From positions 6,767,501 through 6,831,500 of the forward strand of contig JANUWF010001176.1 of assembly GCA_026120185.1 (NCBI GenBank): a DNA stretch of 64,000 nt, read 5' to 3'. A program made the translations under genes and the position numbers. This DNA is from Voacanga thouarsii (lineage: Eukaryota > Streptophyta > Magnoliopsida > Gentianales > Apocynaceae). Every line of letters starts with the position of its first letter. The stretch's first letter is position 1. The notes under the pieces were generated by a model. It had not been told where the DNA came from and did not search any database. It was given only the letters and a program-made list of their open reading frames with translations. This document shows positions 1-11,040 of this stretch, in pieces.

Positions 1-287
1 GAAATGGCCATCCCCTCGATGGAGTTAGCTTCTAGATCATTACCTAGAAAGGAAATTAATTTGTAATGGTTAACACACTTAGCTTAGGAAACTGTTAATC
101 TTCCCAAGAAGCTATGCCAATTTTCCTAAGAGCCAAATTAATTATTATCAGTTTTGATAATAAGGATAAAGTGCACATATTTGTTTTGTTTTCACAAACT
201 GAACTTTTTCTTTTATTTTTTGATTTTTCAAAAATAGTAGGAGGTTCTTTTAGTCCATTAGCCGTTATTCTCTGAGAGAATAAGTTA
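1..287 (+). other. Untranslated leader of the copia element
   Basis: AT-rich sequence without an open frame before the first gag ATG at 288. It is read as the leader between the 5' LTR/PBS (outside the window) and gag. No primer-binding site is visible in it. Confidence 0.55.
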
Positions 288-1040
288 ATGGAACCAAACT
301 ATGTGAACTGGAAGAGGAACCTGGACATAATACTCACAGCGAAAGAGTATAAGTATGTCCTTTACAAAACTTGCCCTGTTATCGGGGAGGGTTCCACCGT
401 CAAGGAGCATAAGGCTGAGAAGGCATGAAAGAAGGCCGACAAGATGGCTCATTGTTACATGTTGGCCTCCATGTCTAATGTGCTCCAATCCAAACATGAG
501 CACATGACCACTGCGTATGACATAACCCAATCATTAGCCATGATGTTCGCGGATAAAAGCCGGCCCGCAAGGCAGGAGGCTCTTCGAACCATCATTAACA
601 CTAAGATGGCTGAGGGAGCATCAGTTAGAAAGCATATGCTTAAGATGATTGCTGCTTTCGAGGAGGTAGAAATCTTAGGGGTTGTCATTGACCCTGAGAG
701 CCAAGTGGACATGGTTCTCGAATCTCTACTGGATTCCTTTACTCAATTCAAGTTAAACTATAATATGAACAAGTTGAACATGAGTTTAACTGAGTTGATG
801 AAGGAGCTCCAGATAGCAGAGAAGGTCATGAAGCCACAATCTAAGGCTATGATTGCTAAGGTTTCATCTTCTAGAACTGGGCCCAAGCCCAAGAAGTTCA
901 AGAAGAAGAAGGGGAACGTAGCGGCCCAGCCTAAGACCTAACCCAAAAACAAACCCAAGGGCAAGTGCTTCAAATGTGGACTGAAGGGACACTGAAAAAA
1001 GGAGTGTCGGATCTTCAAGCCAAGAAAAACCCCACAGGTA
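288..1040 (+). pseudogene. copia gag (capsid/nucleocapsid), broken
   Basis: The frame starting at ATG 288 reads a copia gag N-terminus (MEPNYVNWKRNLD). A TGA at 426-428 breaks it, and the same frame continues through the UBN2-type capsid region, including the stretch DITQSLAMMF and the conserved QVDMVLESLLDSF. After a TAA at 939-941 it reads a lysine-rich tail and one zinc knuckle of CX2CX4HX4C spacing (Cys codons at 966, 975 and 1005, His at 990). A TGA at 993 sits inside the knuckle where tryptophan is usual. Gag would package the RNA in virus-like particles. Three in-frame stops make this copy nonfunctional. Confidence 0.88.
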
Positions 1041-1660
1041 ATGTTTTCTATCTAGAGTTTATATTAATGATTGGATCAACTTCCACTTGGATTGTTGATT
1101 CAGGGGCCACTGATCACATCTGTAACTCCTTACAGAGGTTTGGAAAGATTAGAAGACTCCAGAAGGGCGAACATGGACTACGTGTGGGAAATGGAGCACA
1201 AGTTTGGGCCCTTATAGTGGGAGAGTTGGATCTTGTTTTTTATTGTAATAGAATAGTGGTTTTGAAAGATATTTTATATGTACCTGGATTACGATAGAAT
1301 ATGATTTCGGTTGCAAAACTAATAAATTAAGGATATTCTGTATCTTTCCATTTTGGTATTTCTATTTGTAGAGATGGAGAAATTTTATGTACTAGGCACA
1401 TGTATGGGAATCTATTTTTCATAAACCCTATTAACAATCAATTAAATAACGCTCAATCTGAACCTTTAACAAAGAAGAGAAAGACCAATGTCAATAACTC
1501 TCATCTTTGGCATTTAAGGTTGGGTCATATCAACTCAACCAGGATTCAAAGGTTGATCCATGATGGGCCCTTGGACTTATTGAGATTGAAAAATTGGCCT
1601 CGGTGTGAGTCCTGCCTAATGGGAAAAATGTCAAAAAGGTCATTTGCCCCTAAGGTGGAT
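1041..1660 (+). pseudogene. copia protease and GAG-pre-integrase region, broken
   Basis: The aspartic protease active site reads WIVDSGATDH (about 1089-1118), followed by the flap-side stretch DILYVPGLR. A stop follows at about 1295, where functional copies continue into the NLISV-like stretch. From 1500 the GAG-pre-integrase domain is clear: LWHLRLGHI with the zinc-binding His residues, then CESCLMGK supplying the CX2C pair. The protease would cut the gag-pol polyprotein and the zinc finger would help integrase bind DNA ends. Stops at about 1295 and 1327 separate the two parts. Confidence 0.85.
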
Positions 1661-2434
1661 AGAGCCAATAAGGTATTGAATCTTGTTCACACTGATGTAT
1701 GTGGTTCCTTGTCTACATCAGCTAGAGGCGGTTTTGAATACTTTATCACTTTCACGGATGATTGTATAAGATTTGGTTAGGTTTACCTGATGAGACATAA
1801 GTCTGACTCTTTTGACAAGTTCAAAGAGTTTAAGGCTGAAGTGGAGCATCAGGCAGGAAAATTGATCAAGACCTTACGATCGGATCGCGGTGGAGAGTAC
1901 CTCATTAGTGAATTCAATGACTGCATGGTACATCATGGGATAGTATCCCAACTCTCTGTACCGGGGACACCCCAGCAGAATGGAGTTGCTGAGAGAAGGA
2001 ACGGGATATTAATGGAAATGGTCAGAAGCATGATGTCTCATGCTACTCTTCTAGTGTCTTTTTGGGGATATGTCCTGAAAACAACGGTATATATTCTGAA
2101 CTTGGTGCCTTCTAAGTCAGTACCTAGGACTCCCTATGAGATGTGGACTGGGCGTAAGTCAAGTCTGAATCATCTCAGGATATGGGGTTGTCCAGCTTAT
2201 GTACTGGTCAAGGGAGATAAGTTGAAACCAAGATCAGAATTATGCTATTTTGTTGGGTATCCAAAAAGGACAAAGGGTGGTTACTTTTATCATCCTAAGG
2301 AGCAAAAGGTACTGGTTAGTACCAATGCTAGATACCTAGAGGATGATCAAAGTACTTCCGCGAAAGGTTCAACTAAGTTGGAACTGGAGGAGAAGTTAAC
2401 TTCGGAAGTAACTTCTTCTGATCCGATAGTGTAA
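1661..2434 (+). pseudogene. copia integrase core, broken
   Basis: A DDE integrase core is visible: first Asp in LVHTDVCG (about 1681-1704), second Asp in LRSDRGGEY (about 1873-1899), and Glu in [11 protein letters not shown] (about 1972-2004). The part between the first two Asp residues is split by a TAG near 1778. The C-terminal region RIWGCPAYV and [14 protein letters not shown] is typical of copia integrases. The enzyme would insert the cDNA into the genome. Family resemblance is certain; function in this copy is excluded by the stops. Confidence 0.9.
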
Positions 2435-3440
2435 TAAGAAGAGGCACAGTCTCAAGAACCTGTACAAATAGAGCCTCGTCGTAGTGGGAAAGTGTCTAGG
2501 GTTCCAGAAAGGTGGACTAGAGAAGCTTTCGAGCTAGTCTCTAACTATCAAGAACTAGATCCCACTAGATACGAAAAGGCTATTGCTGATGCCGATGCAA
2601 ATCTGTGGCATGAAGCAATGAAAGCTGAGATTGAGCCTATGTATCTCAATCAGGTTTAGGATCTTGTAGCTTCACCTGAAGGGATAAAACCCATAGGGTG
2701 TAAATGGGTATACAAGAGAAAGAGAGGAATAGATGGGAAGGTGGAAACCTTCAAAACTAAGCTTATGGCGAAAGGGTATACTCAGAAAGAAGGTATCGAT
2801 TATAAGAAAACCTTTTCCCCAGTAGCTATGCTTTAATCCATCCGTATCCTCCATACCATTGCATGTCAATATGACTACGAGATATTGTAAATGGATGTCA
2901 AGACAGAATTTTTAAATGGCCATCTTAGTGAAGACATCTATTGTCCCAACCGAAAGGCTTTATTACTAAAAGCCAAGAGCATATGGTTTGCAAGCTTAAG
3001 AAGTCAATTTATGGACTTAAGCAGGCATCAAGGGCATGTAACATTCATTTTGATAAGACTATAAAGTCTTATGATTTTGTTCAAAACGAGGATAAACCAT
3101 GCATGTATAGGAAATTTGAAGGCATTAATGTGATTTTTCTTGTCTTGTATGTGGATGATATTCAACTCATTGGAAATGATGTAAGGTCATTATCATCTAC
3201 AAAGGTTTAGCTGTCTAGTCAATTCAGTATGAAGGATTTGAGAGAAGCCAGTTACATTCTCGAAATTAGACTTCTTAGAAATAGGAAGTAGAGAATGTTA
3301 GGATTATCCCAAGCGGCATACATTAACAAGATGCTAGCCAGGTATAGCATGGACTCATGCAAGGGAGCTCTAATCCTTGCAGACATGGGTTGTCATCTTC
3401 TTCAAGGGGCTGTTCTAACAGCCCCTTGAAGAAAATGATA
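2435..3440 (+). pseudogene. copia reverse transcriptase, broken
   Basis: After an acidic linker, the RT reads [24 protein letters not shown] and FSPVAM (about 2695-2832), then SIYGLKQASRA and the catalytic VLYVDDI (about 3145-3165). The frame shifts near 2940, and stops occur at about 2657, 2834, 2887, 3208 and 3288. The stop at 2657 sits where tryptophan is expected (NQV-stop-DLV). The region 3398-3433 has been replaced by a short inverted duplication absent from the sister copies at 24.5 and 26.4 kb. Confidence 0.9.
3398..3433. repeat. 17-bp perfect inverted repeat, 2-nt loop
   Basis: The arms 3398-3414 and 3417-3433 are exact reverse complements (TTCTTCAAGGGGCTGTT and its complement) separated by CT. 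The sister copies at about 24535-24570 and 26387-26422 read a different, non-palindromic sequence here. The palindrome therefore arose in this copy, probably by template switching. Confidence 0.85.
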
Positions 3441-3442
3441 GA

Positions 3443-4107
3443 ATGAGTAGGATTCTCTATGCTTCGACTGTGGGAAGTCTCATGTACGCTATACTGTGTA
3501 CTAGGCCAGATATCTGCTTTGCCATAGGCTTGGTTAGCAGATATCAGTCAAACACTGGGGAGGTTCATTGGCAAGCTGTAAAGTATATTCTCAAGTACCT
3601 CAATAGAACGAGAGATTATACGCTGGTTTACAGGGCTGATGACTTGGTTCCTACAGGATACACAGACTCAGACTTCTAAGTGGATAAGGACGAGAGAAAA
3701 TTCACTAGTTGATATATCTTCACCTTGTTTGGAGGAGCTATTTTATGGAGGAGTATCAAGCAATCTTACATTGCTAACTCAACTATGGAAGCTGAGTCTG
3801 TGGCAGCTTCGGAGGCATCCAAGGAAGTAGTCTGGCTTTGGAAGTTCCTTTCAGAACTTAGAGTCGTGCCACACATGGACAGGCCGATTGTGATGTATTG
3901 CGACAACACTGGAGTAGTATCACAATCAAAAGAACCAAGGAACTACAAGAAGGGGAAGCACATCGAGAAGAAGTATCACCTGATCTAGGATTTCATCTAG
4001 AGACGGGAAGTCGTGGTGGAACAGATTACCTCCGAGAACAATCTAGCTGATCCATTCACCAAGCCTTTGGCTAAAAGAGTCTTCAAGAGACACTTAGACG
4101 CCATAGG
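3443..4107 (+). pseudogene. copia RNase H, broken; last codons displaced to 8306-8335
   Basis: The copia RNase H region is recognisable from SLMYAILCTRPDICFA through GYTDSDF (catalytic Asp), MEAESVAASEA (catalytic Glu) and VMYCDNTG (catalytic Asp), then the tail region ADPFTKPL. Stops occur at 3677-3679, about 3711, 3986-3988 and about 3998. The last codons are separated by the solo LTR inserted at 4108; the frame resumes at 8306 (IGVGTYGLT) and ends at TAG 8333-8335. Compared with the sister copies, several stops are C-to-T or G-to-A changes. Confidence 0.9.
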
Positions 4108-7100
4108 TGTAACACCCCACTACCTAGGCCCATCAGGGCCGGGGATGTCGCCCCGTCCAAAGGACAAGGGGGCTTTATAACTAGGTTACATGAAAATAGA
4201 ATAAAACAAAAGACTTTAAAATTAAATTTATTACAATCTAAAAGGTAAATACTGTCACAAATCCAAAATAAATTGTTTGCAACAATCTCTCAAACAATAC
4301 TTAGAGTAAATAACAAGAGTCTTCAAGCAAGGCAACATTCTAGCTAATGATCTCCACAACAGGATCTTCCTGAAAATATGGCATAAAAGGTGGTGAGATA
4401 AGAATCTCAGTAAGCTCGTGTGTGCTTTAAGTATTTCAGGTAAAATAATTCATGTATGCAAGTTGTAAAAGTTTCATAAGGAAAAGTGCTGGCAAGCAAT
4501 AAATAAGTGTTGAAAATAAAGAGTAGTGTTTCACTTTTCAAATCATACATGTGCACAATAAATACAACCACTCAAATGGGTAGCCATGGGTTACCACACG
4601 TTGGGCCCCATGACCAATAACAGTCAGAATGCCACACTTTGTGCAATGCTGACAAAGGTAGGTGTACGGCCTACCGGGTGAGATACTCCTCCATCTCTAC
4701 ACCCAAACTTACCGGTTGTCCACTCCGGAACACACAGTCCACATGACTGGAACTTGCTAGCTCGGACCGGTATGACCTACCGGACTGGCATCCTATCCAG
4801 GAAGGACTCACCTCTCAGAGGTGGCCACCTACTGAGAGACTTACCCTAACCCTTCAAAGACTAGTCCTGGTGGTCTACCCTTATTGAGTACTCAAAGTTT
4901 ATTGTTCCCCTTGGGAGAAAATTGATCAAACTTTGCTTTATTTGAAAATAGCAATTAAGGGTTTCCAAAAGTCTAGTCAAGTTGGGTTTTAGAAAAAGTT
5001 TAGATTTGTGTAAAACTGCTTGTTCAATTTTCAAATGATTTGCTTGACTGAAATAAAAAGGAAAAACAATCCTTAATTGCATTTACAAATAAATGTCCAT
5101 ATACATTGCATTTGCTTGCCACAATAACTTTTGGTCTTCACAAAACTCCATGCAGGAGCTTACCTGCTTCTTTGCCTGTTCTACACAAAAGTCTTCCAAG
5201 GCTGACCTAACCCCTGCCTGGGGTAAACACAAAACATAGGGTCACATTCAAACTATACATGCCTTACATAAATAATTCTTAGCTTAACTAGATACATCCA
5301 TGACTAACCATGATCTTAATGTCCTAAGCTTTAAGGCTAGATGCTGAAGAATTTTACAAACTAAGTCTAGTTTGATAGATTGAAATAACTAGGGGTTCTA
5401 AAATAATTGTTAATAAATTATAGACTCAAATAATAATTCTTGAGTGTTATTATTAATAAATAAACCAATGTTTGAATTTTAAATATTATTAAGTCCTATT
5501 TAATATTACTATTTAATATTAAGAAATTTAAAAGTAGCTTTATTATAAATAAATAAATAATAGATTAAATAAATAATAATTTTTTTAATTAATTTCGAAG
5601 AGATAATAAATAAATAATTAATAATAATTAAAATTTATTAATAGATTATTTTAAATTTTCGTTTAATAAAAATATTAATAGTTTGATTTAATATTCTAAT
5701 ACAAATCCCCTAGTGTTTCGAATTTTTGAAGAAAAATATAGTAGTAATTTTAATTTATGTAATAAAATTTGCTAATGAATATAGCTTAGAATTTACAAGA
5801 AAATAATCTTACATCATGGTCTTCCTATTGCAAAAAAAGATTCATGATCCCATTCTCCATCATCAAACAAGAAATTAATCCATTCATGCACCAACACTTG
5901 AACTATCTCATACTATCACATGGCCAAAATCCTACTAAGCATAATCATCAATCATGGTTTTCATGGGAAAATAAGATCATAAAAGCCTAATCACCTTTGG
6001 TGTCATAATATCTAATCATGCTTCAACATCTATTAAATTCATCAAGCATGAAGAACATATATTGATTCGAAAGGAAAACACATACATCCTAGTCAAATAC
6101 AACCATCATCATGTCAAAACTTCATCCCCCTAATCCACATGCATATACTCAATCTCCCAATCATATTCCATTTCTCTATCATCATCTAGGAGACATGATT
6201 TCAGAATTTAATAAGAGAAATTTAAGAATGAATACTTGATTGTCGAGTCCTTTGATGAAGATAAAAGAAGGTCCACGCGCGATGGAATGACTTGAATGAT
6301 CCAATGAAACAACATTCATGGTTGATGGTTTGATCAACCATTTCGGTTAGAAGAGGGTGAGAGAGAGAGAGAGAGAGAAAGAAAGAGAGCATTAGATAGG
6401 TGTATTAAGAATTGAATGGAAGAAGATGAACAAGAAGGTTGTTCTTGTTTTAACTTGTTGATGTTCTTGAGGTCTTCAAGAAACCCTGATTTTTTGATCC
6501 GGTTGAAAATTCTTGCTTGCGAGATTTTGTGTTATAAATGGCAGAAATGAAGTCTAGGGATTAAGTAGAGATGATCGGGAGTATTTGAGAGTGATTGGTG
6601 GTGTTTGGAGTTGGTTTAGGCTTGAAGAAGTTTAGTTTGTGTTCTTGGTGTTTTAGGTGAAAATGGAGAGAAACTAGAAGAAGTGCTGCATGATTTCTGC
6701 TAGAAGGCTGGCCGAATGGTAGGGTGTGATTGAGGGTTTTGGTTTTCAGCTTTGTGAGAGAGAGAAATCAGATTTTATTTGAAATTTAAATGGAGGAAAT
6801 GGTGGAGATGTTTAAGGTAAAAGATCAGCTATGGTGTTTGATCAAGAGAGGTGTCTAGGAGCTTTAATGGTGTCGGCTGGAACAAGCATGTTTTGCTGAA
6901 ATGGTTGAGGGTTAATGTTGCTCAAGGCTGGCCGAAATTCAGTCCTTAAAGGCAGAGAAAATTCTGGTTATTTCAGCTTAATGCAAGAGTGATTTATGGG
7001 AGTGGAATGCTGGAATTTTTGAAGTTCAAATGGAGTTTGAATGGAGTGATCTTAGGAGTGTTTTGTAGTGCAGCAATGGAGTCCTTATGCTTCAAGGTAA

Positions 7101-8305
7101 GTGTGGGTTTAATGGTGTTCAGAGTATGGCTGAGCAAGGCTCAATTCTACAGAGATTGAAGGTGACTTTCGGTCCTAGGCTAGAAAGGAACAAGGCTGGA
7201 AAAATTCTGCTCTCAAGTGTTCATGGCTTTTTCGAAAGTTTGCAGAATTTTGGTACAGGATTTTCGCACCTTCTTAGCTCGGTTTTTCAGAGGTTCTTCA
7301 GGGTTGTTTGAGGGTCTTCCAAGGGTGGTTTTTCAGCCTCATTCCTGGACTAATGCAGAGAATTTTGCTGGCTTGAAGATGAACTAAAAACAGCTTCATT
7401 TCCTTGATGAAGAGCTGCGAATTGCCCAGAAAAATTCCTGGTTTGGTGCTGTTTTGTGCAGTCCGAAAATTACACAATTTTTCCAGCTTCCAAGCCACTT
7501 GAAATGACCATTTTCTTGGCAGCAAATGGTTGGGTTTATGGGCTGAATTTTTGAAGAGAAGGGCTGCAAAAATCTGGAAAATTTCCAGATTTCCTACCAC
7601 TAAAGCATGAACATCTTGAAGATAGTTTTGAAGGTCCTTCCGTGGTGATTGATTTTCTCTTGGAACCCTTCCTATTTCCCCTCCTATTTTTCGGTCAACC
7701 TCCCTTCCCCAAAGCTGATTTTCGAAATTCAAGGGGAAGAAATCATCACAGAATTTTTTTGGAATTCAAAGAAAAAGATTTAATGGATTTTAGTTTATTT
7801 GAATTATGAAATTGCTAAGACAAAGCTAGAGGTAATAAGTTGGACAAGAATTCTTCTAGAATTCTTTTAGGACATGAGGGTAAGATTAGGACATTCTCTT
7901 CATGTCTTCTTTAAGACAATCATTCCTATTTTCATGGAATGCAAGAAAACAAAAATTCAAACTTAATTAAGATAATCATGATAAAAACTTAAATGATGGG
8001 ATTTGAACTCATGACCTTAGAGATTAATTCCAAGACTCTAACCACTAAACCACAACAACTCTTGTTCTCATTTTCTCATCCACATATTTTTCTTATCTAC
8101 TCCTCAAGTTATCTTCCTATTCTGACCTCAAGCAAAATTACCATTTTACCCCTCATACTCAATAAGTATAACTAAGCATTTAAACCTATAATCCATGATT
8201 CCAAAGCACATAAAATCATTCAAAAACATATATATTCATGCAAAATAATATGATATGCATTCCCGACCCCCTTACTCTAGGGTTGGCTTTAGATGGGGTT
8301 TCACA
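4108..8305 (+). mobile_element. Solo LTR of a long-LTR retrotransposon family, copy E1 (4198 bp)
   Basis: The unit begins TGTAACACCCCACTACC and ends GGGGTTTCACA, so it has TG...CA ends and a short imperfect terminal inversion. It is flanked by an exact 5-bp duplication, ATAGG (4103-4107 and 8306-8310), and removing it restores the RNase H C-terminus. It has no pol domains. Landmarks shared with copies E2 and E3 are a TATA-like TTATAAAT near 6532, a GA-rich microsatellite at 6359-6389 and a tRNA-like segment near the 3' end. TG...CA ends, the 5-bp duplication and the absence of an internal region argue for a solo LTR. The length and the TGTAACACCCC start suggest a gypsy family, possibly Tekay/Del-like, but that is inference. 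Confidence 0.82.
7993..8062 (-). other. tRNA-like segment inside solo LTR E1
   Basis: On the minus strand an A-box-like run GTGGTTTAGTGGTTAGAG is followed about 30 nt later by a B-box-like GAGTTCAAATCCC. This is the order and spacing of a tRNA gene or SINE head. The arms do not form a clean cloverleaf, so it is not called a tRNA gene. The same segment is present in E2 and E3. Confidence 0.55.
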
Positions 8306-8357
8306 ATAGGGGTGGGCACCTACGGACTTACTTAGTCTTAGAGTGCAAGTGGGAGAT

Positions 8358-10164
8358 TGTTAGGAGATATGCCCTCTTAGACTAGGTTTTTAATGTAAAT
8401 ATCTAATGTTTTAATAAAAGAATTTATTTTCAGGAATTGTTTGTGAATTTTCATTTTTATTTATGCACAATTACGTTTGGAAAAGACCTATTCTGTTTAA
8501 GTAAGTGATCCATGTGAATGGAGATCTTTCACAGTAAGGTATGGATCACGGGTTACTTAACACATAAACATTCGTTCTTGACCGATTGATGAGAATGGGA
8601 ATCTCATCATGTCTAGGTTATTATGTTGTGATTTCTAAATGGGAAATGGCTTATCTTTAGTCAGTGAGTAGTCCACTCACTTCATGACATAAGCGTATTT
8701 TGAATACGTAGAACAGGACCTGTAGTAGTGGTTTCTTAAAGTACTATATGGTAAAAACCTAAACTACTATTGCTACAGCGTGGACTAGTATTCTACGACT
8801 TGAGTATGAGTTGGTGGTCTGACGAAGTTGGAAGCATATACTTTGATATGCTATAGTTGAGGTTCTATCGTAGGACCAATATAGTTGCATGTTGGGTATG
8901 TGTGACTAGTTAGTTAAGACAAATTTGTACAAGATAGTTTCTATACTATATCGCCCTTTGTGGTTATCTGAATGATCTAAATATTCAAGGCCCTGGAAAA
9001 CATGACTTGGATGTTTACTTTAGGGTAGCTCTCTTGGAAAGCGGAAACAATCCAGGAAGTTGTGAATCATTGGACTAGAGGCCTAAAGATGATAGATGTC
9101 ATTTAGAGATGTGTTAGTACACTTCTTCCTCCCTAAATGTACGGCGATGTATAAAGGGGTATTTTAGTCATTACACCTGTAGGTCGGAGACTTTGCTAAC
9201 GCAGCATTGTCCTGGGGGTCATTATTTCCTTATGGTGATATTAGAAAATATTTAAAATGCAAAATACAGCTATTTATCTGGCAAGGGTATTTTGGTCATT
9301 TTAGTAGCCAAGGCGGTGTGTCTTTTGGTCCCCAGTATAGACCGTAAGTCCTAATTAAATATAGACTAAGAAATTGATCTTAAATTAAATGGAATTTATT
9401 TTATTTAAGCAGCCTATTTAATTGTTGGGTTAGAATAAAATAAAGGTCTATGGAGAGAGAGAATTAATTAAATTAGTTTGGTGGGTTAATTAATTATTCA
9501 GGGCTTTGGCTCGGTTTGAATAATTAAAGATTAATCTGGGACTAAACTAATATAGGCCTGTTAATTGGACTAGTTTGTTTGGGCTAAAAAATTAATTATT
9601 AATTGGGTCATTTATTTGGTTTTAATTAAAATAATTAATTAAACCCAAAAGGTTAAACTAAAAGTCCAATGGCTCAATCCAGTTTAACCTAGGGTTTTTA
9701 TTTATGTTAAACAGGAGGATTGGATATAACTTTTTATTATTATTTTTTTTTATGGCCTCTTCTCTGTGTGGAAAAATTGCCAGACGTCTCTCTCTCTTTC
9801 TCTTCAACAAAGTTCCCTAGCCTTGTAAGTTATTCACCAAACGAAATTAGGCAGGCCATATACTGGAAGACCAAGAATTTGTTGTTCACCTACATGCAAA
9901 GACGGAGTAGGAGACTTGCAGGAATCGCACCAGAGGTTTTCACCAGTACACCTACCCCAGTTGTGCACATTCCAATCAAGCCAATTCTTAGAACGAGGAA
10001 AAGAGGTATTTTTTTTAAACCTCAGAATCCGTGCAGAGAACGACTGGCACCAGCTAGGGCTGCCGGCGCCGGCTCTATTCGGTTCCCTTATTCTTGAGTT
10101 TTTCCAATTTTGTTTTATTTTCGCTTCTGCTGCGTTCCCTGTGTTTTCCGTTTCTATGCCTTCA
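8358..10164 (+). repeat. 3' LTR of the copia element (1.8 kb)
   Basis: It begins TGTTAGGAGATATGCCC directly after the purine-rich GTGGGAGAT (8349-8357) and ends TATGCCTTCA at 10164. A second full-length LTR at 27139-28957 matches it along its whole length, which fixes both ends. The LTR would carry promoter and polyadenylation signals. The window does not show the left target-site copy. Confidence 0.85.
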
Positions 10165-11040
10165 ATATAAAGAAATGAAAGAGTATCTAATTGCTATGTT
10201 TAATTCTTGTAATTGGAAATTTGCTCTTACTTATGATGGTTGGATTGCAATTACTAATGAGTCTTATTTGTGCATTAAATATCATTGGATAGATCATGAT
10301 TGGTTAGTACAAAAAAGAACTATTTATTTTAAATTATTTGAATATCTTCATGTAGGTAGTAGTATAGCTAGAATGATTACTCAAACATGTCGTGAATATA
10401 GAATTTTAAATAAAATTATTTCTATTTCTTTAGATAATGCTTCTGTCATAACAATTTTGAAAAATATTATGAATCCTATGTTAGATGGTATTTTATTGCA
10501 TACTAGGTGCGCTTGTCATATACTTAATTTGTGTATTAAGGAATGATATAATTATGTTGATGATATTATCAATATAATTAGAAATGTTCTTTTATTTATT
10601 AAAACCTCCCTAACTAGGCAACAAAATTTTAAGGCATTATGCCGAGAACATGGAGTATCTTTTAAAAAATTTAGAGTAGATCATAAAACTAGATGGAACT
10701 TAACTTTAGATATGTTTGTAAGTGTTATACCTTTTCAAAACCAACTTATTGAATTTTGTAATAGTAATAATTTTCAACATCCACTAACTAAAACTCATTT
10801 TGAAAATTGTACTACACTTTCAACATTTTTATTTACTTTCAAAGAAGTCACTGAACTTTTATTAGGATCTTATTTTTCCACTACTTATCATATTCTTCCA
10901 ACACTTGCTAAGGTAGCACATATTTTTTGTGAGTATATGGATCATCCCCAATATGGTTATTTTATGAGAAGTATGTTTGAAAAATATAAAAAATATTATG
11001 AAGATATTCTTATTTTATATTGTATGGCATTGTGTATGAA
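10165..11040 (+). pseudogene. hAT transposase, central part
   Basis: The frame from about 10170 reads a plant Ac/RICESLEEPER-like transposase: FALTYDGWIA (region of the first catalytic Asp), ISISLDNASV (second catalytic Asp) and LHTRCACHILNLCI, followed by RVDHKTRWNLTLDM. A TGA at 10543-10545 interrupts it. The enzyme would excise and reinsert the transposon. The copia element lies just upstream, so the start codon and BED zinc finger are not in view. The frame stops at the E2 insertion, which falls in the motif CMDPR (left half CM, right half DPRVKTAG at 15379). Confidence 0.85.

Larger units (their letters stand above)
1..10164 (+). mobile_element. Ty1/copia retrotransposon (Angela-like), interrupted and 5'-truncated by the window
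   Basis: Gag, protease, integrase, RT and RNase H follow each other in copia order, then a polypurine stretch and a 1.8-kb 3' LTR. The LTR begins TGTTAGGAGATATGCCCTC, the start known for Angela/BARE-type copia LTRs, hence the lineage suggestion. The 5' LTR and PBS lie left of the window. A 4.2-kb solo LTR (4108-8305) sits in the last RNase H codons. Many in-frame stops and frameshifts show it is dead. After its 3' LTR the sequence is hAT transposase, so this element inserted into the hAT. Confidence 0.9.

Noticed and set aside
7298..7732. 144-codon minus-strand frame in E1, with a similar start (MNFENQLW) on the plus strand of E3 at 29867
   Set aside because: Both are the same antisense LTR segment. 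The frames diverge after about 25 residues and E3 has a different length, so similarity comes from shared LTR descent, not from a conserved protein.
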